Notes: generated by a model not told the origin, from the letters alone. DNA of 64,000 nt from Desulfovermiculus sp964619345 (GCA_964619345.1 CAZUER010000001.1:37236-101235); one strand, 5' to 3'; shown: positions 50,794 through 60,660, numbered from the stretch's first letter. Program-made: numbers and translations.

Positions 50794-51939
50794 ATGCTGA
50801 AGGATGGGGCTTTAACCGGAAAGACCGTCATTGATCTGTCCCGGATGCTGCCTGGGCCATATTGCTCCATGCTCCTGGCCGATCATGGAGCCCGGGTCAT
50901 TGCTGTGGAAGACAGGCGCTTTGCTGAAGATCCCTACTTTGTATCCGCCCTGTACCGAAACAAAGAGCACATGACCTTAAATTTGAAGACCGAGCCAGGT
51001 CGGGAGATATTCTACCGCTTGGCCGGTGATGCGGATATACTTATCGAAGGTTTTCGGCCCGGGGTCACCCTTCGATTGGGGGTGGACTTCGCATCCATGC
51101 AGAAGATCAATCCTGGACTCATCTATTGCTCCATAACTGGATACGGTCAAAGCGGTCCGGAGAGGAATCGGGCCGGGCATGACGTCAACTATATGGCTGC
51201 TGCCGGGGCCCTGGATCTGATCGGTTCTCCCGGATCTCCACCTGTTATCCCCGGGATTCAGATCGCCGATCTGGCCGGAGGGATGAACGCCGCTCTGGGT
51301 ATCCTACTGGCTTTGTTGGCCAGGGAGCAGACCGGGGTGGGCCAGTATGTGGATATTTCCATGAGTGATGCGGCTATGGGGCTTTTGCCCTTTGTTCTTA
51401 ATTATTTGAATCAGACCGGACAGGCACCCAAAAGAGGTGATTTTCTCCTGGCCCACGGCTATGCCTGCTACAATACCTATGAAACTGCGGACGGCCTGGC
51501 CATTAGTGTTGGAGCTTTGGAGCCCAAGTTTTGGGCCGGGCTGTGTACCCACCTGGGAGTTCAGGAGTATATTGAGCATCAGTTTGACGATTCCAGGCGG
51601 GAAGAAATCGTGGACTCCTTTCGGAGCATATTTGCCCAAAAGACTCTGGCTCAGTGGGAGGCGGAACTCTCTCCTCTGGATATTTGCTGCGAAGGAGTTC
51701 GAACATTTGCTGAGGCCATGAACCATCCCCAATTTAAGGAGCGGGGCATAAGCTGCCTGTTCTCGGATGCCAGGGGACATTCCGTACCCACCTTGGGCCT
51801 TCCGGTGCACTTGAACCATACCCCGGGCAACCTGCGAACCCGACCTGCCAAGTTTGGAGAGCATACCGCAAAGATCCTGCAGGAGCTTGGTTATCTTCCA
51901 GATGAAGTTCAGGAAATGGCAGGAAAGGGAGTGATATAA
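50794..51939 (+). CDS. Family III (CaiB/BaiF) CoA-transferase or 2-methylacyl-CoA racemase
   Basis: A 381-residue member of the family III CoA-transferases, which move CoA between acyl groups through an Asp-linked intermediate, or racemise 2-methylacyl-CoA. Visible are LSRMLPGPYCSMLLADHGARVIAVE and RAGHDVNYMAAAGAL, with the catalytic Asp or the racemase Asp. The ATG at 50794 is preferred, with AGAGGTG nearby; an in-frame TTG at 50776 is possible. The gene is 30 bases downstream of tetR and upstream of an acyl-CoA dehydrogenase. Confidence 0.88.
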   Translation: MLKDGALTGKTVIDLSRMLPGPYCSMLLADHGARVIAVEDRRFAEDPYFVSALYRNKEHMTLNLKTEPGREIFYRLAGDADILIEGFRPGVTLRLGVDFASMQKINPGLIYCSITGYGQSGPERNRAGHDVNYMAAAGALDLIGSPGSPPVIPGIQIADLAGGMNAALGILLALLAREQTGVGQYVDISMSDAAMGLLPFVLNYLNQTGQAPKRGDFLLAHGYACYNTYETADGLAISVGALEPKFWAGLCTHLGVQEYIEHQFDDSRREEIVDSFRSIFAQKTLAQWEAELSPLDICCEGVRTFAEAMNHPQFKERGISCLFSDARGHSVPTLGLPVHLNHTPGNLRTRPAKFGEHTAKILQELGYLPDEVQEMAGKGVI

Positions 51940-51999
51940 TCGGTGAAAGTACCTTTTAAGGGGGAAACTCAAGTCCTGCAAAGATTTCAGGAGAGGTAA

Positions 52000-53241
52000 A
52001 TGTTCGATTATTTATTAACTGCGACACAGCGACAGCTCAGAGATGAGGTCCGGGATCTGGTGAAGTGGGTGCCCCGGCAGATGATCATGGATATGGATGC
52101 GGATAAGGTCACCTTTCCCCGGGAGTTTTTGCAGGAGGCCGGGCGACGAAATCTGATGGGTTGTCGATACCCAGAAAAATGGGGCGGACGGGACCTGGAC
52201 TGGGTGAGTACCTGTATGGTCATGGAAGAAGTAGGGGTCTTAGGATACATCTTTGCCTGCACCTTTGGGGTGGGAGCGGAGCTGGTTTGCGACGCCATAA
52301 TTCAGCATGGAACAGATGAACAAAAGGAGAAATACGTCCGCCCTTTATTGCAGGGGAAAAGCTTTGCCGCCGAGTGTTTGACCGAGCCTCGGGGAGGATC
52401 GGATTTTTTCGGAACTGCAACCAGAGCAGAGGATAAAGGGGATTATTTCCTGCTCAACGGCCAGAAACGGTTTATTGTCGGGGCCGAGGGGGCGGATTTT
52501 TTTCTGGTTTATGCCAAAACCGACTTTGAGGCCCAGCCGCACAAGGCCTTGACCTGCTTCATAGTGGACCGGGGTCCAGGAGTTGAAACCGGCTATCGTT
52601 ATGGGCTGATGGGCTGCCGGGGAGGTGGAGCCGGGCGGGTGGTGTTCAAAGATGTGCGGGTGCCCACAGAGAACGTGGTCGGCCAGGTGCATAACGCCTA
52701 TGCAGTGTTTAATACCATGATGATCCCGGAAAGGCTGGGAACTGCAGCCATGACCATAGGGGCTGCCGTCCCGGCCCTGGAAGTGGCCACGGACTATACC
52801 AGCAAGCGCAAGGCCTTTGGCACGCCCATCAACACCTTCCAGGGGGTGAGCTTTCAGGTGGCTGAGGCGGCTACGCTCTTAGACGCCAGCCGGTCCATGG
52901 TCTACACCACTTCCAGGGCTGTGGACAATGAGCAGGATCCCAAGCTAATCCGTCGCTTGGTTTCGGAAACCAAGAAGTTCGTCACTGAGTCCTGTCAGAA
53001 GGCGGCCCACAATGCCATGCAGGTCATGGGCGGGATCGGGTACACCAATATTTACCCTGTAGAGCGCATAGTTCGTGATCTGCGGTTGGCCTCCATCTGG
53101 ACCGGAACCAATGAGATCATGTCCGCTATTGTGGCCAATGAATGGTACAAGGAGCATACCAAAGGGAGTACTCCAGACTGTCGGGATTTTGCAGCCGATG
53201 CCTTGGAAGCCGGAGCGTGGGAAGAGAAAGTGTATGAATAG
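52000..53241 (+). CDS. Acyl-CoA dehydrogenase
   Basis: A 413-residue flavin enzyme of the acyl-CoA dehydrogenase family. FAD and substrate motifs are ECLTEPRGGSDF and NAMQVMGGIGY. The usual catalytic Glu of the YEGT motif is absent: the sequence there is IWTGTNEIM, with Thr368. A Glu at position 244 in the segment MIPERLGTAA lies where isovaleryl- and long-chain acyl-CoA dehydrogenases carry their base. So it is probably active on branched or long-chain acyl-CoA. It follows the CoA-transferase by 60 bases. Confidence 0.92.
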   Translation: MFDYLLTATQRQLRDEVRDLVKWVPRQMIMDMDADKVTFPREFLQEAGRRNLMGCRYPEKWGGRDLDWVSTCMVMEEVGVLGYIFACTFGVGAELVCDAIIQHGTDEQKEKYVRPLLQGKSFAAECLTEPRGGSDFFGTATRAEDKGDYFLLNGQKRFIVGAEGADFFLVYAKTDFEAQPHKALTCFIVDRGPGVETGYRYGLMGCRGGGAGRVVFKDVRVPTENVVGQVHNAYAVFNTMMIPERLGTAAMTIGAAVPALEVATDYTSKRKAFGTPINTFQGVSFQVAEAATLLDASRSMVYTTSRAVDNEQDPKLIRRLVSETKKFVTESCQKAAHNAMQVMGGIGYTNIYPVERIVRDLRLASIWTGTNEIMSAIVANEWYKEHTKGSTPDCRDFAADALEAGAWEEKVYE

Positions 53242-53409
53242 GATGAGGCATCTCAACTCTGTGAAGGTGCAGGACCCTCTTGAAAAACATACACTTGCTG
53301 GTCAGTACTGAATGCTATGTTTGCTGCCCGGGCGTTCCATCCGTCCGCTCAGCTGTGTTTACAAGGTTGAGGGCCAGTTTTAAAATGGAGTTGGACAAGG
53401 AGGAAGGAG

Positions 53410-54711
53410 ATGACACGTTGTTTCAGTAGGTTCCAAGGAGGGTTTTGGATCGGGGCGCTGGCGGTGCTCCTCCTGTCAGGTTCGGCCACGGCCGGCGGAA
53501 TTATCAACAAGCAGAACCAGAGCGCCGACTACATACGGACGCTCAGTCGCCACGCGGCCACGGATTATGCCGATATTGTCTCTTATAACCCTGCAGGTGT
53601 TATGCAGATGGAAGATGGGCTGTACGGCAAGCTGGACGGTATGTATATCGCCAAGGACTACTCCAATGATGTGCCCGGATACGGGAATCTGGATCAAAAT
53701 GAGCCGTCTATCGTTCCCGGGCTGTTCACAGTTTATAAGCAGGACAAGTGGGCCGGCTTCTTTGCCTTTACCATTCCTGCCGGCGGGGGTAAGCTGGACT
53801 TCACGGACGGTAACGCCCGAACCGTCGATCTGGCTTCCGGGGTGGCTGCCATGGCCAACTCCCAATTCCCGGCCATAACGCCCTCCAATTTGTTGTACAC
53901 CCAAATCGATCCGGGTCAGATTGAGGTCAAGAGATGCTGGACTTACGGGTTCACCTTTGGCGGCTCCTACGCCATAAACGACGCGTGGTCGGTGGCATTG
54001 GGGACCAGATATTCCACCGGAGTACGGGAGTTTGACGGAGAAGCGACCATCAGCGCTCAAACCACGATTCCGGGAATAAACGATCCCTTGACCCCAAGCC
54101 TCCACCTGGAGGAGGATGCAGACGGATGGGCCGGGATCGTGGGAGTGAATTATGCTCCTAATGACAGGTTCAACACCGCTCTGACTTTTATTTCCAATAC
54201 CAAGATGGAATATGAGATGGATGTCAAGGAGGACAGCTTAGGTATTGCCCCCAGTCTTGGCTTTGCCGATGGATCCAAACGACGTATTGATATACCCGCC
54301 CTGCTAGGATTCGGCGCATCCTACCGTTTTTTGCCGGAATTCAAGGTCGATCTCAGTTATACCTATTATCTGGAAAAAGACGCTACTATTGATACCTATG
54401 AGAACGAAGGCAACAGCTGGGATTTGGCCATATCCGGGGAATATACGTTCAATGAACATTGGAAGGCCAGCCTCGGGTATATGCGGACCAAGGTGGAACT
54501 CTCGGATAATCAGCAGATCAATGAGCCGGAGGAGCCCAAACTGAGTGCCAATACCCTGGGAACAGGCCTGGTCTGGAGCCCAACTTCGGACTGGGACTTC
54601 ACCCTGGGAGGAATCTACGTCATGTATGATGAAGTGAAAGACGATCGAGGCATCGAATATGACAAAGAGGTGTGGAGCCTTGCGGCCGGCATCCAGTATC
54701 GGTTTTTCTAA
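53410..54711 (+). CDS. FadL/OmpP1-family outer-membrane hydrophobic compound transporter
   Basis: A 433-residue outer-membrane beta-barrel of the FadL/TodX family, with a signal peptide (GFWIGALAVLLLSGSATA, cleaved near residue 29) and the NPA motif in VSYNPAGVMQMEDG, then many alternating strands to a C-terminal aromatic residue (IQYRFF). It carries long-chain fatty acids or other hydrophobic molecules into the periplasm. It is the last gene of the TetR/CoA-transferase/dehydrogenase cluster and ends at a very strong terminator. Confidence 0.92.
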   Translation: MTRCFSRFQGGFWIGALAVLLLSGSATAGGIINKQNQSADYIRTLSRHAATDYADIVSYNPAGVMQMEDGLYGKLDGMYIAKDYSNDVPGYGNLDQNEPSIVPGLFTVYKQDKWAGFFAFTIPAGGGKLDFTDGNARTVDLASGVAAMANSQFPAITPSNLLYTQIDPGQIEVKRCWTYGFTFGGSYAINDAWSVALGTRYSTGVREFDGEATISAQTTIPGINDPLTPSLHLEEDADGWAGIVGVNYAPNDRFNTALTFISNTKMEYEMDVKEDSLGIAPSLGFADGSKRRIDIPALLGFGASYRFLPEFKVDLSYTYYLEKDATIDTYENEGNSWDLAISGEYTFNEHWKASLGYMRTKVELSDNQQINEPEEPKLSANTLGTGLVWSPTSDWDFTLGGIYVMYDEVKDDRGIEYDKEVWSLAAGIQYRFF

Positions 54712-54752
54712 AAATACAAAAGGGCTTCCGAACGGAAGCCCTTTTGTATTTT
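54711..54752. terminator. Bidirectional intrinsic terminator between fadL-like and murA
   Basis: Twenty-base perfect arms (AAAATACAAAAGGGCTTCCG and complement) with loop AA, shared by the convergent genes. Confidence 0.95.
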
Positions 54753-54754
54753 GT

Positions 54755-56008
54755 TTATTTTTCTTTTTCCCGCCAAATACTGGCTCCCACCAGGGCCAGC
54801 TTTTCTTCCATGCGCTCATACCCACGATCCAGGTGATAGATACGCCGAACTTCGGTCCGCCCCTGGGCGGCCAGCCCGGCCAATACCAAGGAGGCGCTGG
54901 CCCGGAGATCTGAGGCCATCAGAGTGGCCCCACGTAGAATCCGACTCCCACGGATGACGGCCGTATCCCCGGAGATGCGGATGCCGGCTCCTAAACGCAT
55001 GAGCTCCATGGCGTGCATGAACCGGTTCTCGAAAATGGTCTCCTGAATGGTCCCCGAGCCCTTGGCCACGCACATCAGGGCCATGAATTGGGCCTGCATG
55101 TCGGTTGGAAATCCGGGGTAAGGCTGGGTGACAATATCCACTCCCTGCAGTTCACCACCTGTGACCCGAACCCGGTCGTCGCTGACGTGGACTTCTCCCC
55201 CCATCTCTTGCAGCTTATATATGGTGGCTTCTGTGGCTTGCACCGGGGCGTTGATAATGTCCAACTCCCCGCTGGTGATGGCTGCGGCCAGCATGTAGGT
55301 GCCGGCCTCAATCCGATCGGGCATGATTGTATAGGAACATCCGGATAGCGAATCCACACCCTGGACCCGGATAATGCTGGTCCCTTGTCCCTGGATTTTG
55401 GCTCCGCAACTATTCAAAAAATCAGCTAAGTCTTGAACTTCCGGTTCCCGGGCGGCATTTTCCAGGACGGTTTCGCCCTTGGCCAGGCAGGCGGCCATGA
55501 GCAGGTTCTCTGTTCCGCCCACCGTAGGAAAATCAAAAGAGATATGTGCCCCGTGCAAGCGACGGCAACGAGCGTCGATGTACCCGGAATCGATGTCGAT
55601 GCTGGCTCCCATGCGCTCCAGGGCCCGCAAATGGAGATCCACCGGACGGGTGCCGATGGCACACCCTCCGGGCAGGGCCACCCTGGCCCGGCCTAGGCGG
55701 GCCAGCAGTGGGCCGAGGCAGAGTACCGAGGCCCGCATGGTCCGGACCAGATCGTAGGGAGCTTCGGCCTGCAATTCCTGCCCGGCCCGGATGAGAGTCT
55801 CATCATTTGCCCGTTCCGTTTTACAGCCCAACATGCGCAAAAGCTGCAAGGTGGTGGTGATATCCCGCAAATTGGGAATACCCCTGAGAGCGACCTGTTC
55901 CGGAACCAGCATGCAGGCCAGAATAACAGGCAATGCCGCGTTCTTCGATCCGCTGATCCGGACTTCACCGTGTAAAGGGTGTCCGCCTTCGATAATCAGT
56001 TTGTCCAT
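54755..56008 (-). CDS. murA: UDP-N-acetylglucosamine 1-carboxyvinyltransferase MurA
   Basis: MurA starts peptidoglycan synthesis by adding enolpyruvate to UDP-GlcNAc. The 417-residue protein has SGSKNAALPVILA near residue 20, the loop Cys in LPGGCAIGTRPVDLH (the fosfomycin target) near residue 115, and FPTVGGTENLLMAA. The ATG at 56008 is the family start; the frame runs on to 56101 into tRNA-His. It is minus strand and convergent with the fadL-like gene. Confidence 0.96.
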   Translation of the reverse strand: MDKLIIEGGHPLHGEVRISGSKNAALPVILACMLVPEQVALRGIPNLRDITTTLQLLRMLGCKTERANDETLIRAGQELQAEAPYDLVRTMRASVLCLGPLLARLGRARVALPGGCAIGTRPVDLHLRALERMGASIDIDSGYIDARCRRLHGAHISFDFPTVGGTENLLMAACLAKGETVLENAAREPEVQDLADFLNSCGAKIQGQGTSIIRVQGVDSLSGCSYTIMPDRIEAGTYMLAAAITSGELDIINAPVQATEATIYKLQEMGGEVHVSDDRVRVTGGELQGVDIVTQPYPGFPTDMQAQFMALMCVAKGSGTIQETIFENRFMHAMELMRLGAGIRISGDTAVIRGSRILRGATLMASDLRASASLVLAGLAAQGRTEVRRIYHLDRGYERMEEKLALVGASIWREKEK

Positions 56009-56058
56009 GAACACTTGACCTCGGATAAAAGCTTTTGTACAAATACAAACTACAGCGC

Positions 56059-56135
56059 GGTGGGTGTAGCTCAGGAGGTAGAGCACTTGGTTGTGGCCCA
56101 AGTGGTCGCGTGTTCAAGTCACGTCACCCACCCCA
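56059..56135 (+). tRNA. tRNA-His (anticodon GTG)
   Basis: A 77-base tRNA with the extra 5' G (position -1) pairing with C73, acceptor stem GTGGGTG/CACCCAC, anticodon GTG, T-loop GTTCAAGTC and encoded CCA. The extra G is a hallmark of tRNA-His. Confidence 0.96.
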
Positions 56136-56140
56136 TTTCA

Positions 56141-56175
56141 AAGGCTTGCGAGATACTCGCAAGCCTTTTTCTTCT
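56141..56175 (+). terminator. Intrinsic terminator after tRNA-His
   Basis: Twelve-base perfect arms AAGGCTTGCGAG and CTCGCAAGCCTT around ATA, followed by TTTCTTCT. It also lies past the selB 3' end on the other strand. Confidence 0.85.
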
Positions 56176-56199
56176 GATACTTGCCTTCTGGGTCCAACC

Positions 56200-58107
56200 C
56201 TATTGTCCTTTTCGCAACTTACGGATGTCCCCCACCCGCATGGTGATCTTCTGTTTATCCAGGTACTCCAGAAGGGGTATGCTGAACTTGCGGGACAGAC
56301 CGGTTATATTCTTGAAATCGGTAGGGGTTAGACTGTCGTGTTCAACAAAATGTCGGGCTACACTGTCTCGAATATCATTTATGGCCTGAGTGCTGAAATA
56401 TAGACTGTCGTTGATCTTGACCAGCTTTCCCTCTTCCATAAGCAGAGCCATGACCGCCAAGGCTTCTTTTTTGGACACCTGCAAGGTCTCCAGGACAGAG
56501 TTCAGATTCGGAGGCTCAGTCCCTGCCTGTTGGTAGGTTTGCAGCAGATCCTCTTTGAGCTTGGATTGATCAGAGGCCAGGGAAATGCTGTGTTCAGGGA
56601 GACGTAAGACCTCTTTCTCGGTGACCATTTTCTTCTGTTTCAGACAGCGCTCGACCAGGAAATGGAAAAGCTTGGGAGGCAATTTCCGCCCCCAGCCAGT
56701 GCTGAGCATGCTTCTGGAGATACCGGCTTTCATAGGATTTTTGTGGTGAAAATCACGCACATACTCCAAGAGGCCGGATTGCAAAGCTTCGACCACTGCT
56801 CCGGATATATAGCGCTGCTCTTCCCGGTCAAAGAGGAAAATCTCCTGTTTGGAGGCCAGGTCCTGCAAGGTTTTTTCCAGCTCTTTGGCCGGCACGGCAC
56901 TCAAGACGTGCAGTTCCGCCCGGGTAAGTCCTGATCTGTCCGCTCTGTGGAGCTGGGTGCGCAGAACCAATTTGCTGTCTTGACTGCGCAAGAGGTCCAG
57001 GCTTTCCAGGTCCTGGGAGCGGCGGCGGACCTTGACTCCCATGGGACTGAGCAGTTTTCCTCCAGCAATGGTCCGTAAAGGGGAAAAGGCCCGGATAACA
57101 TAGTGATCCCCGTAAACACCCACCATGGGTTGGGGAAAACGGACTTGAGCCAAGCAGGATTCACCCGGAGCCAGCTGATCCCGGTCCAGAAGGTAGACCC
57201 GGGCCAAAGTCTCCTGGGTTCCGTGGTGGAAGTGGATTTCCCTGCGGTGCTTGAGGGCCTTGGGAGCAGTGGATAATAAAGTCAGCTCCACATCCCACAA
57301 ATACGAAGGAAACAGGGTTCCGGGCTTGGCCAGGCATTCTCCCCTTTGCAGGTTTTCCACCTCCAGTCCGGCCAGGTTCATGGCTGTGCGCTGCCCGGCA
57401 TAGGCGGTCTCCACAGCCTGTCCGTGCACTTGCAAGCCGCGGACTTTGGTTTTTATCCCTTGGGGATAGATGGCGATACTTTCGGCGATGGACACGTGGC
57501 CATCGATCAAAGTACCAGTGACCACAGTGCCATGGCCGCGCATGGTAAACACCCGGTCGATGGGGAGGCGAAAAATTTCCGAGGAGGTCTGTTCCCTGCT
57601 TTTGGCTGCCTTTTCCTGTAAAGCTCTGGTCAGCTCTGAGATGCCTTGTCCGGTATAGGCGGAGACCGGTATGATGGGGGCCTGGGCCAAAAAGGTTGCT
57701 GACAGGTATTCCTGGACATCCTCTTCAGCCAACTCCAGGAGCTCAGGGTCCACGGAATCGGTTTTGGTCAATGCCACCAGACCGTCGTTGATGCCCAGCA
57801 GAGAGCAAATTTCCAGATGCTCCCGGGTTTGGGGCATTATCCCTTCGTCGGCAGCCACGGTGAGCAGTACAAAGTCTATTCCCGCTGCTCCGGCCACCAT
57901 GTTTTTAACAAACTTCTCATGCCCCGGGACATCGATGATACCAATGCGCTGGCCGTCCGGAAGATCGAGGAAGGCGAAGCCCAGCTCGATGGTGATGCCC
58001 CGTTTTTTTTCATCCTTGAGTCGGTCGCAATCTATCCCGCTCAAGGCCTTGATCAAGGTGGTCTTCCCGTGATCGATGTGTCCTGCAGTGCCCATAATGA
58101 TCGGCAT
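56200..58107 (-). CDS. selB: Selenocysteine-specific elongation factor SelB
   Basis: SelB brings selenocysteyl-tRNA to UGA codons followed by a SECIS hairpin. The 635-residue protein has GTAGHIDHGKTTL, ELGFAFLDLP, DVPGHEKFVKNM and TKTD in the GTPase domain, three barrel domains, and C-terminal winged helices that bind SECIS (about 400-635). The start MPIIMGTAGHIDHG at 58107 is the family start; the frame extends to 58263. It shows that the organism makes selenoproteins, although none with an in-frame UGA was found in this window. Confidence 0.95.
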   Translation of the reverse strand: MPIIMGTAGHIDHGKTTLIKALSGIDCDRLKDEKKRGITIELGFAFLDLPDGQRIGIIDVPGHEKFVKNMVAGAAGIDFVLLTVAADEGIMPQTREHLEICSLLGINDGLVALTKTDSVDPELLELAEEDVQEYLSATFLAQAPIIPVSAYTGQGISELTRALQEKAAKSREQTSSEIFRLPIDRVFTMRGHGTVVTGTLIDGHVSIAESIAIYPQGIKTKVRGLQVHGQAVETAYAGQRTAMNLAGLEVENLQRGECLAKPGTLFPSYLWDVELTLLSTAPKALKHRREIHFHHGTQETLARVYLLDRDQLAPGESCLAQVRFPQPMVGVYGDHYVIRAFSPLRTIAGGKLLSPMGVKVRRRSQDLESLDLLRSQDSKLVLRTQLHRADRSGLTRAELHVLSAVPAKELEKTLQDLASKQEIFLFDREEQRYISGAVVEALQSGLLEYVRDFHHKNPMKAGISRSMLSTGWGRKLPPKLFHFLVERCLKQKKMVTEKEVLRLPEHSISLASDQSKLKEDLLQTYQQAGTEPPNLNSVLETLQVSKKEALAVMALLMEEGKLVKINDSLYFSTQAINDIRDSVARHFVEHDSLTPTDFKNITGLSRKFSIPLLEYLDKQKITMRVGDIRKLRKGQ

Positions 58108-58467
58108 GACGTATTTCTGGCCTCCTGTGTGTAGCTGGAATGAAAGCGGATTGGAAAGAGTGGGTCGGTCCGAGACCCACGTCACGAATACTATATCGCT
58201 CCAGCCTTGAGCGCAACGATGGCTGCAGAGTTCCCAAGGCTTTGGGTTTTCCTGAAGACACATTTGCCTTGACAGGCCTGGATGAAGAGTTGCATGTCCT
58301 CTTTTTTTGGTATAGGTTTATTCTTTTGCTGTTACCATATCACCAGGGGATCTCAAGGGCTCGGGGGCTGGTTCTGGTAACATGCCGATTTGAAATATGA
58401 AGAGGCAGGAAGCAAGCAAACGCGGCGGTCTGCTTTGAACACCAAATTCGGAGGAAGGGAGAGCGCA

Positions 58468-60534
58468 ATGGAGGACAAACTCAAACAACAGCGAACCTTT
58501 GCCCTGGCCGGAAGCAGTGGAAGCGGCAAAACCTCCTTAGCCGAGATGTTTTTGTACAACGCCAAAGTGACGACCCGCTTGGGAAGTATTGATGCCGGGA
58601 ACACCGTATTGGATTATGAGCCAGAGGAAACCAAAAAGGGCGGCAGCGTCCAACCGGCCTACGCCATGTATGCCTGGAACAAGAACCGGCATTTTTTGAT
58701 AGATAATCCCGGGGACTCAAACTTCCTGGGTGAGTTTCCCTATCAGCTGGCTGCGGCCGATGCAGTTTTGTATGTTATCGATGCCGTGGACGGAGTCAAG
58801 GCCCAGGACAAAAAGCTGTGGAAGGACATCCGTCAGATCGGTTTGCCGGCTATGTTCGTGATCAACAAAATGGACCGGGAACGGGCTGACTTCGATCAGG
58901 CTTTGGCCGGGATCTCCGATGTCCTGGGGGCCAAGCCCGTACTTCTTTATCTGCCCATTGGATCTGAAGCCGATTTTCAGGGCCTGGTGGATATCTTAAG
59001 CAACAAGGCCCTTATGTTCGATGCCGAAGGCAAGGTCAAGAGCCATGATGTTCCGGAAGACCTGACCTCCAGGGTGGAAGCACTCTATGAGGCCGCAGTG
59101 GAAAATATTGCCGAGAGCGATGAAGATCTCATGGAGAAGTATCTGGAAGAAGGAGAGCTTTCGGCTGAAGAGATCCGAGTCGGCCTGCGTAAGGGCGTGG
59201 TGCAAGGCGATCTTATGCCGGTCTGCGTCAGCGCAGCTGCGGCCAACAAGGGAGGAACTCAAATTTTGGAACAGATCCAGGAGGTTCTGCCTTCCCCCTT
59301 GGATCGGTCTCCCTGGCCGGGAGTCGATGGCAGCGAGCGAGAATCTTCTCTGCAAGCTCCCCTGTCCTGTTTCGTGTTCAAGACCATCACCACTCCCTTC
59401 GGCGGGCAGCTGAGCATGCTTCGGGTCCTCTCTGGAGTGCTCAGTTCAGATATCCCGGTTTATAATCCGGCCAAAGATGTCAAGGAAAAGCTGGGTGCTT
59501 TGCAGTTTGCGGTGGGCAAAAAGCAGGAACCATGCAAAGAAGAAGTAGGTCCGGGAGCCATTGTCGCTGTGGCCAAACTCAAAAGTACCGGAACCGGAGA
59601 TACCATATGTGGGGAGAAAGATTCTTTCCTCTTTGATAAGCCGGCTCTTCCCCCTCAGCTTCTGTCTTTTGCCCTGACCGGGGCCAGCAAAGAAGACGAG
59701 GACAAGATGGTGGCTGCCATCCAGAAGCTCTTGGAGGAAGATACCAGCCTCAAACTGGAGCATAATGAAGAGACCCGGGACATCCTGCTTTCCGGCATGG
59801 GGCAGCTGCATATTGAAACCGCCGTGGAAAAGGTTCGACGTAGGAACAAGGTGGAAGTGCAGCTGCACGCCCCAAAGATCCCTTATCGGGAGACCATCAA
59901 GGGTTCGGCCGAGGTGCAGGGCAGGTACAAGAAACAAACCGGTGGCCGGGGCCAGTTTGGGGATTGCTGGATCAAGCTGGAACCCCAGGAGCGGGGACAG
60001 GGCTACGAGTTCGTCAATCAGATCGTGGGAGGCGTCATCCCCAAAACTTTTATTCCGGCCGTTGATCAGGGCATCCAGGAAGCGTCCAAAAAAGGTGTTT
60101 TGGCCGGATATCCCCTGGTCGATTTTAAGGTCACCCTCTATGATGGATCGTACCACAGTGTGGATTCTTCGGAAATGGCTTTTAAGATCGCCGGATCCAT
60201 GGCTTTTAAAAAGGCAGCGGAAAAGACCGGGGTGACCTTGTTAGAGCCGATCATGAAGATTACTATATCTGTTCCTGACGAATATATGGGTGATATCATA
60301 GGAGATCTTTCCAGTCGACGCGGAAAGGTCCTGGGGTACGAATCCAACCAGGGGATCACCGAGATCAACGCCCAGGTACCCATGGGCGAGGTTTTGCGCT
60401 ACGCTCCGGATCTGAGGGCTATGACCGGGGGGCAGGGAGTGTTTACCATGGAGTTCGACCACTATGCCGAATGCCCGCCTAATATCCAGGAAAAGATTCT
60501 GGAAGAGAATAAGGCCCGGGCCGAGAACGCCTAA
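58468..60534 (+). CDS. EF-G-like translational GTPase (EF-G2 type)
   Basis: A 688-residue paralogue of elongation factor G. Domain order is GTPase, barrel, then domains III-V. G1 is GSSGSGKTSLAE, G4 is NKMD, but G3 is DNPGDSNF instead of DTPGHVDF, so the catalytic His is replaced by Asp. The decoding-loop domain IV keeps YKKQTGGRGQFGDCW. Comparable EF-G2 proteins of deltaproteobacteria vary in G3; their role in recycling or stress is not settled. The ATG at 58468 is used; the frame reaches 58390. It is divergent from selB. Confidence 0.9.
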   Translation: MEDKLKQQRTFALAGSSGSGKTSLAEMFLYNAKVTTRLGSIDAGNTVLDYEPEETKKGGSVQPAYAMYAWNKNRHFLIDNPGDSNFLGEFPYQLAAADAVLYVIDAVDGVKAQDKKLWKDIRQIGLPAMFVINKMDRERADFDQALAGISDVLGAKPVLLYLPIGSEADFQGLVDILSNKALMFDAEGKVKSHDVPEDLTSRVEALYEAAVENIAESDEDLMEKYLEEGELSAEEIRVGLRKGVVQGDLMPVCVSAAAANKGGTQILEQIQEVLPSPLDRSPWPGVDGSERESSLQAPLSCFVFKTITTPFGGQLSMLRVLSGVLSSDIPVYNPAKDVKEKLGALQFAVGKKQEPCKEEVGPGAIVAVAKLKSTGTGDTICGEKDSFLFDKPALPPQLLSFALTGASKEDEDKMVAAIQKLLEEDTSLKLEHNEETRDILLSGMGQLHIETAVEKVRRRNKVEVQLHAPKIPYRETIKGSAEVQGRYKKQTGGRGQFGDCWIKLEPQERGQGYEFVNQIVGGVIPKTFIPAVDQGIQEASKKGVLAGYPLVDFKVTLYDGSYHSVDSSEMAFKIAGSMAFKKAAEKTGVTLLEPIMKITISVPDEYMGDIIGDLSSRRGKVLGYESNQGITEINAQVPMGEVLRYAPDLRAMTGGQGVFTMEFDHYAECPPNIQEKILEENKARAENA

Positions 60535-60660
60535 AGCAACCGGTTGTGTTTTCCCCAAGGAACATAGGAGTATCTGATTTAGCCATATTGGTTGGTGATC
60601 TTATTCCGGAGGCGGGACAAGGCAATGAGATTTTTCCCCGCAGGTAGTAAAGCAGGTTGA

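Noticed and set aside
56200..58107. A selenoprotein gene near selB
   Set aside because: selB is present, but I found no frame in which a UGA interrupts a recognisable protein with a following SECIS-like hairpin.
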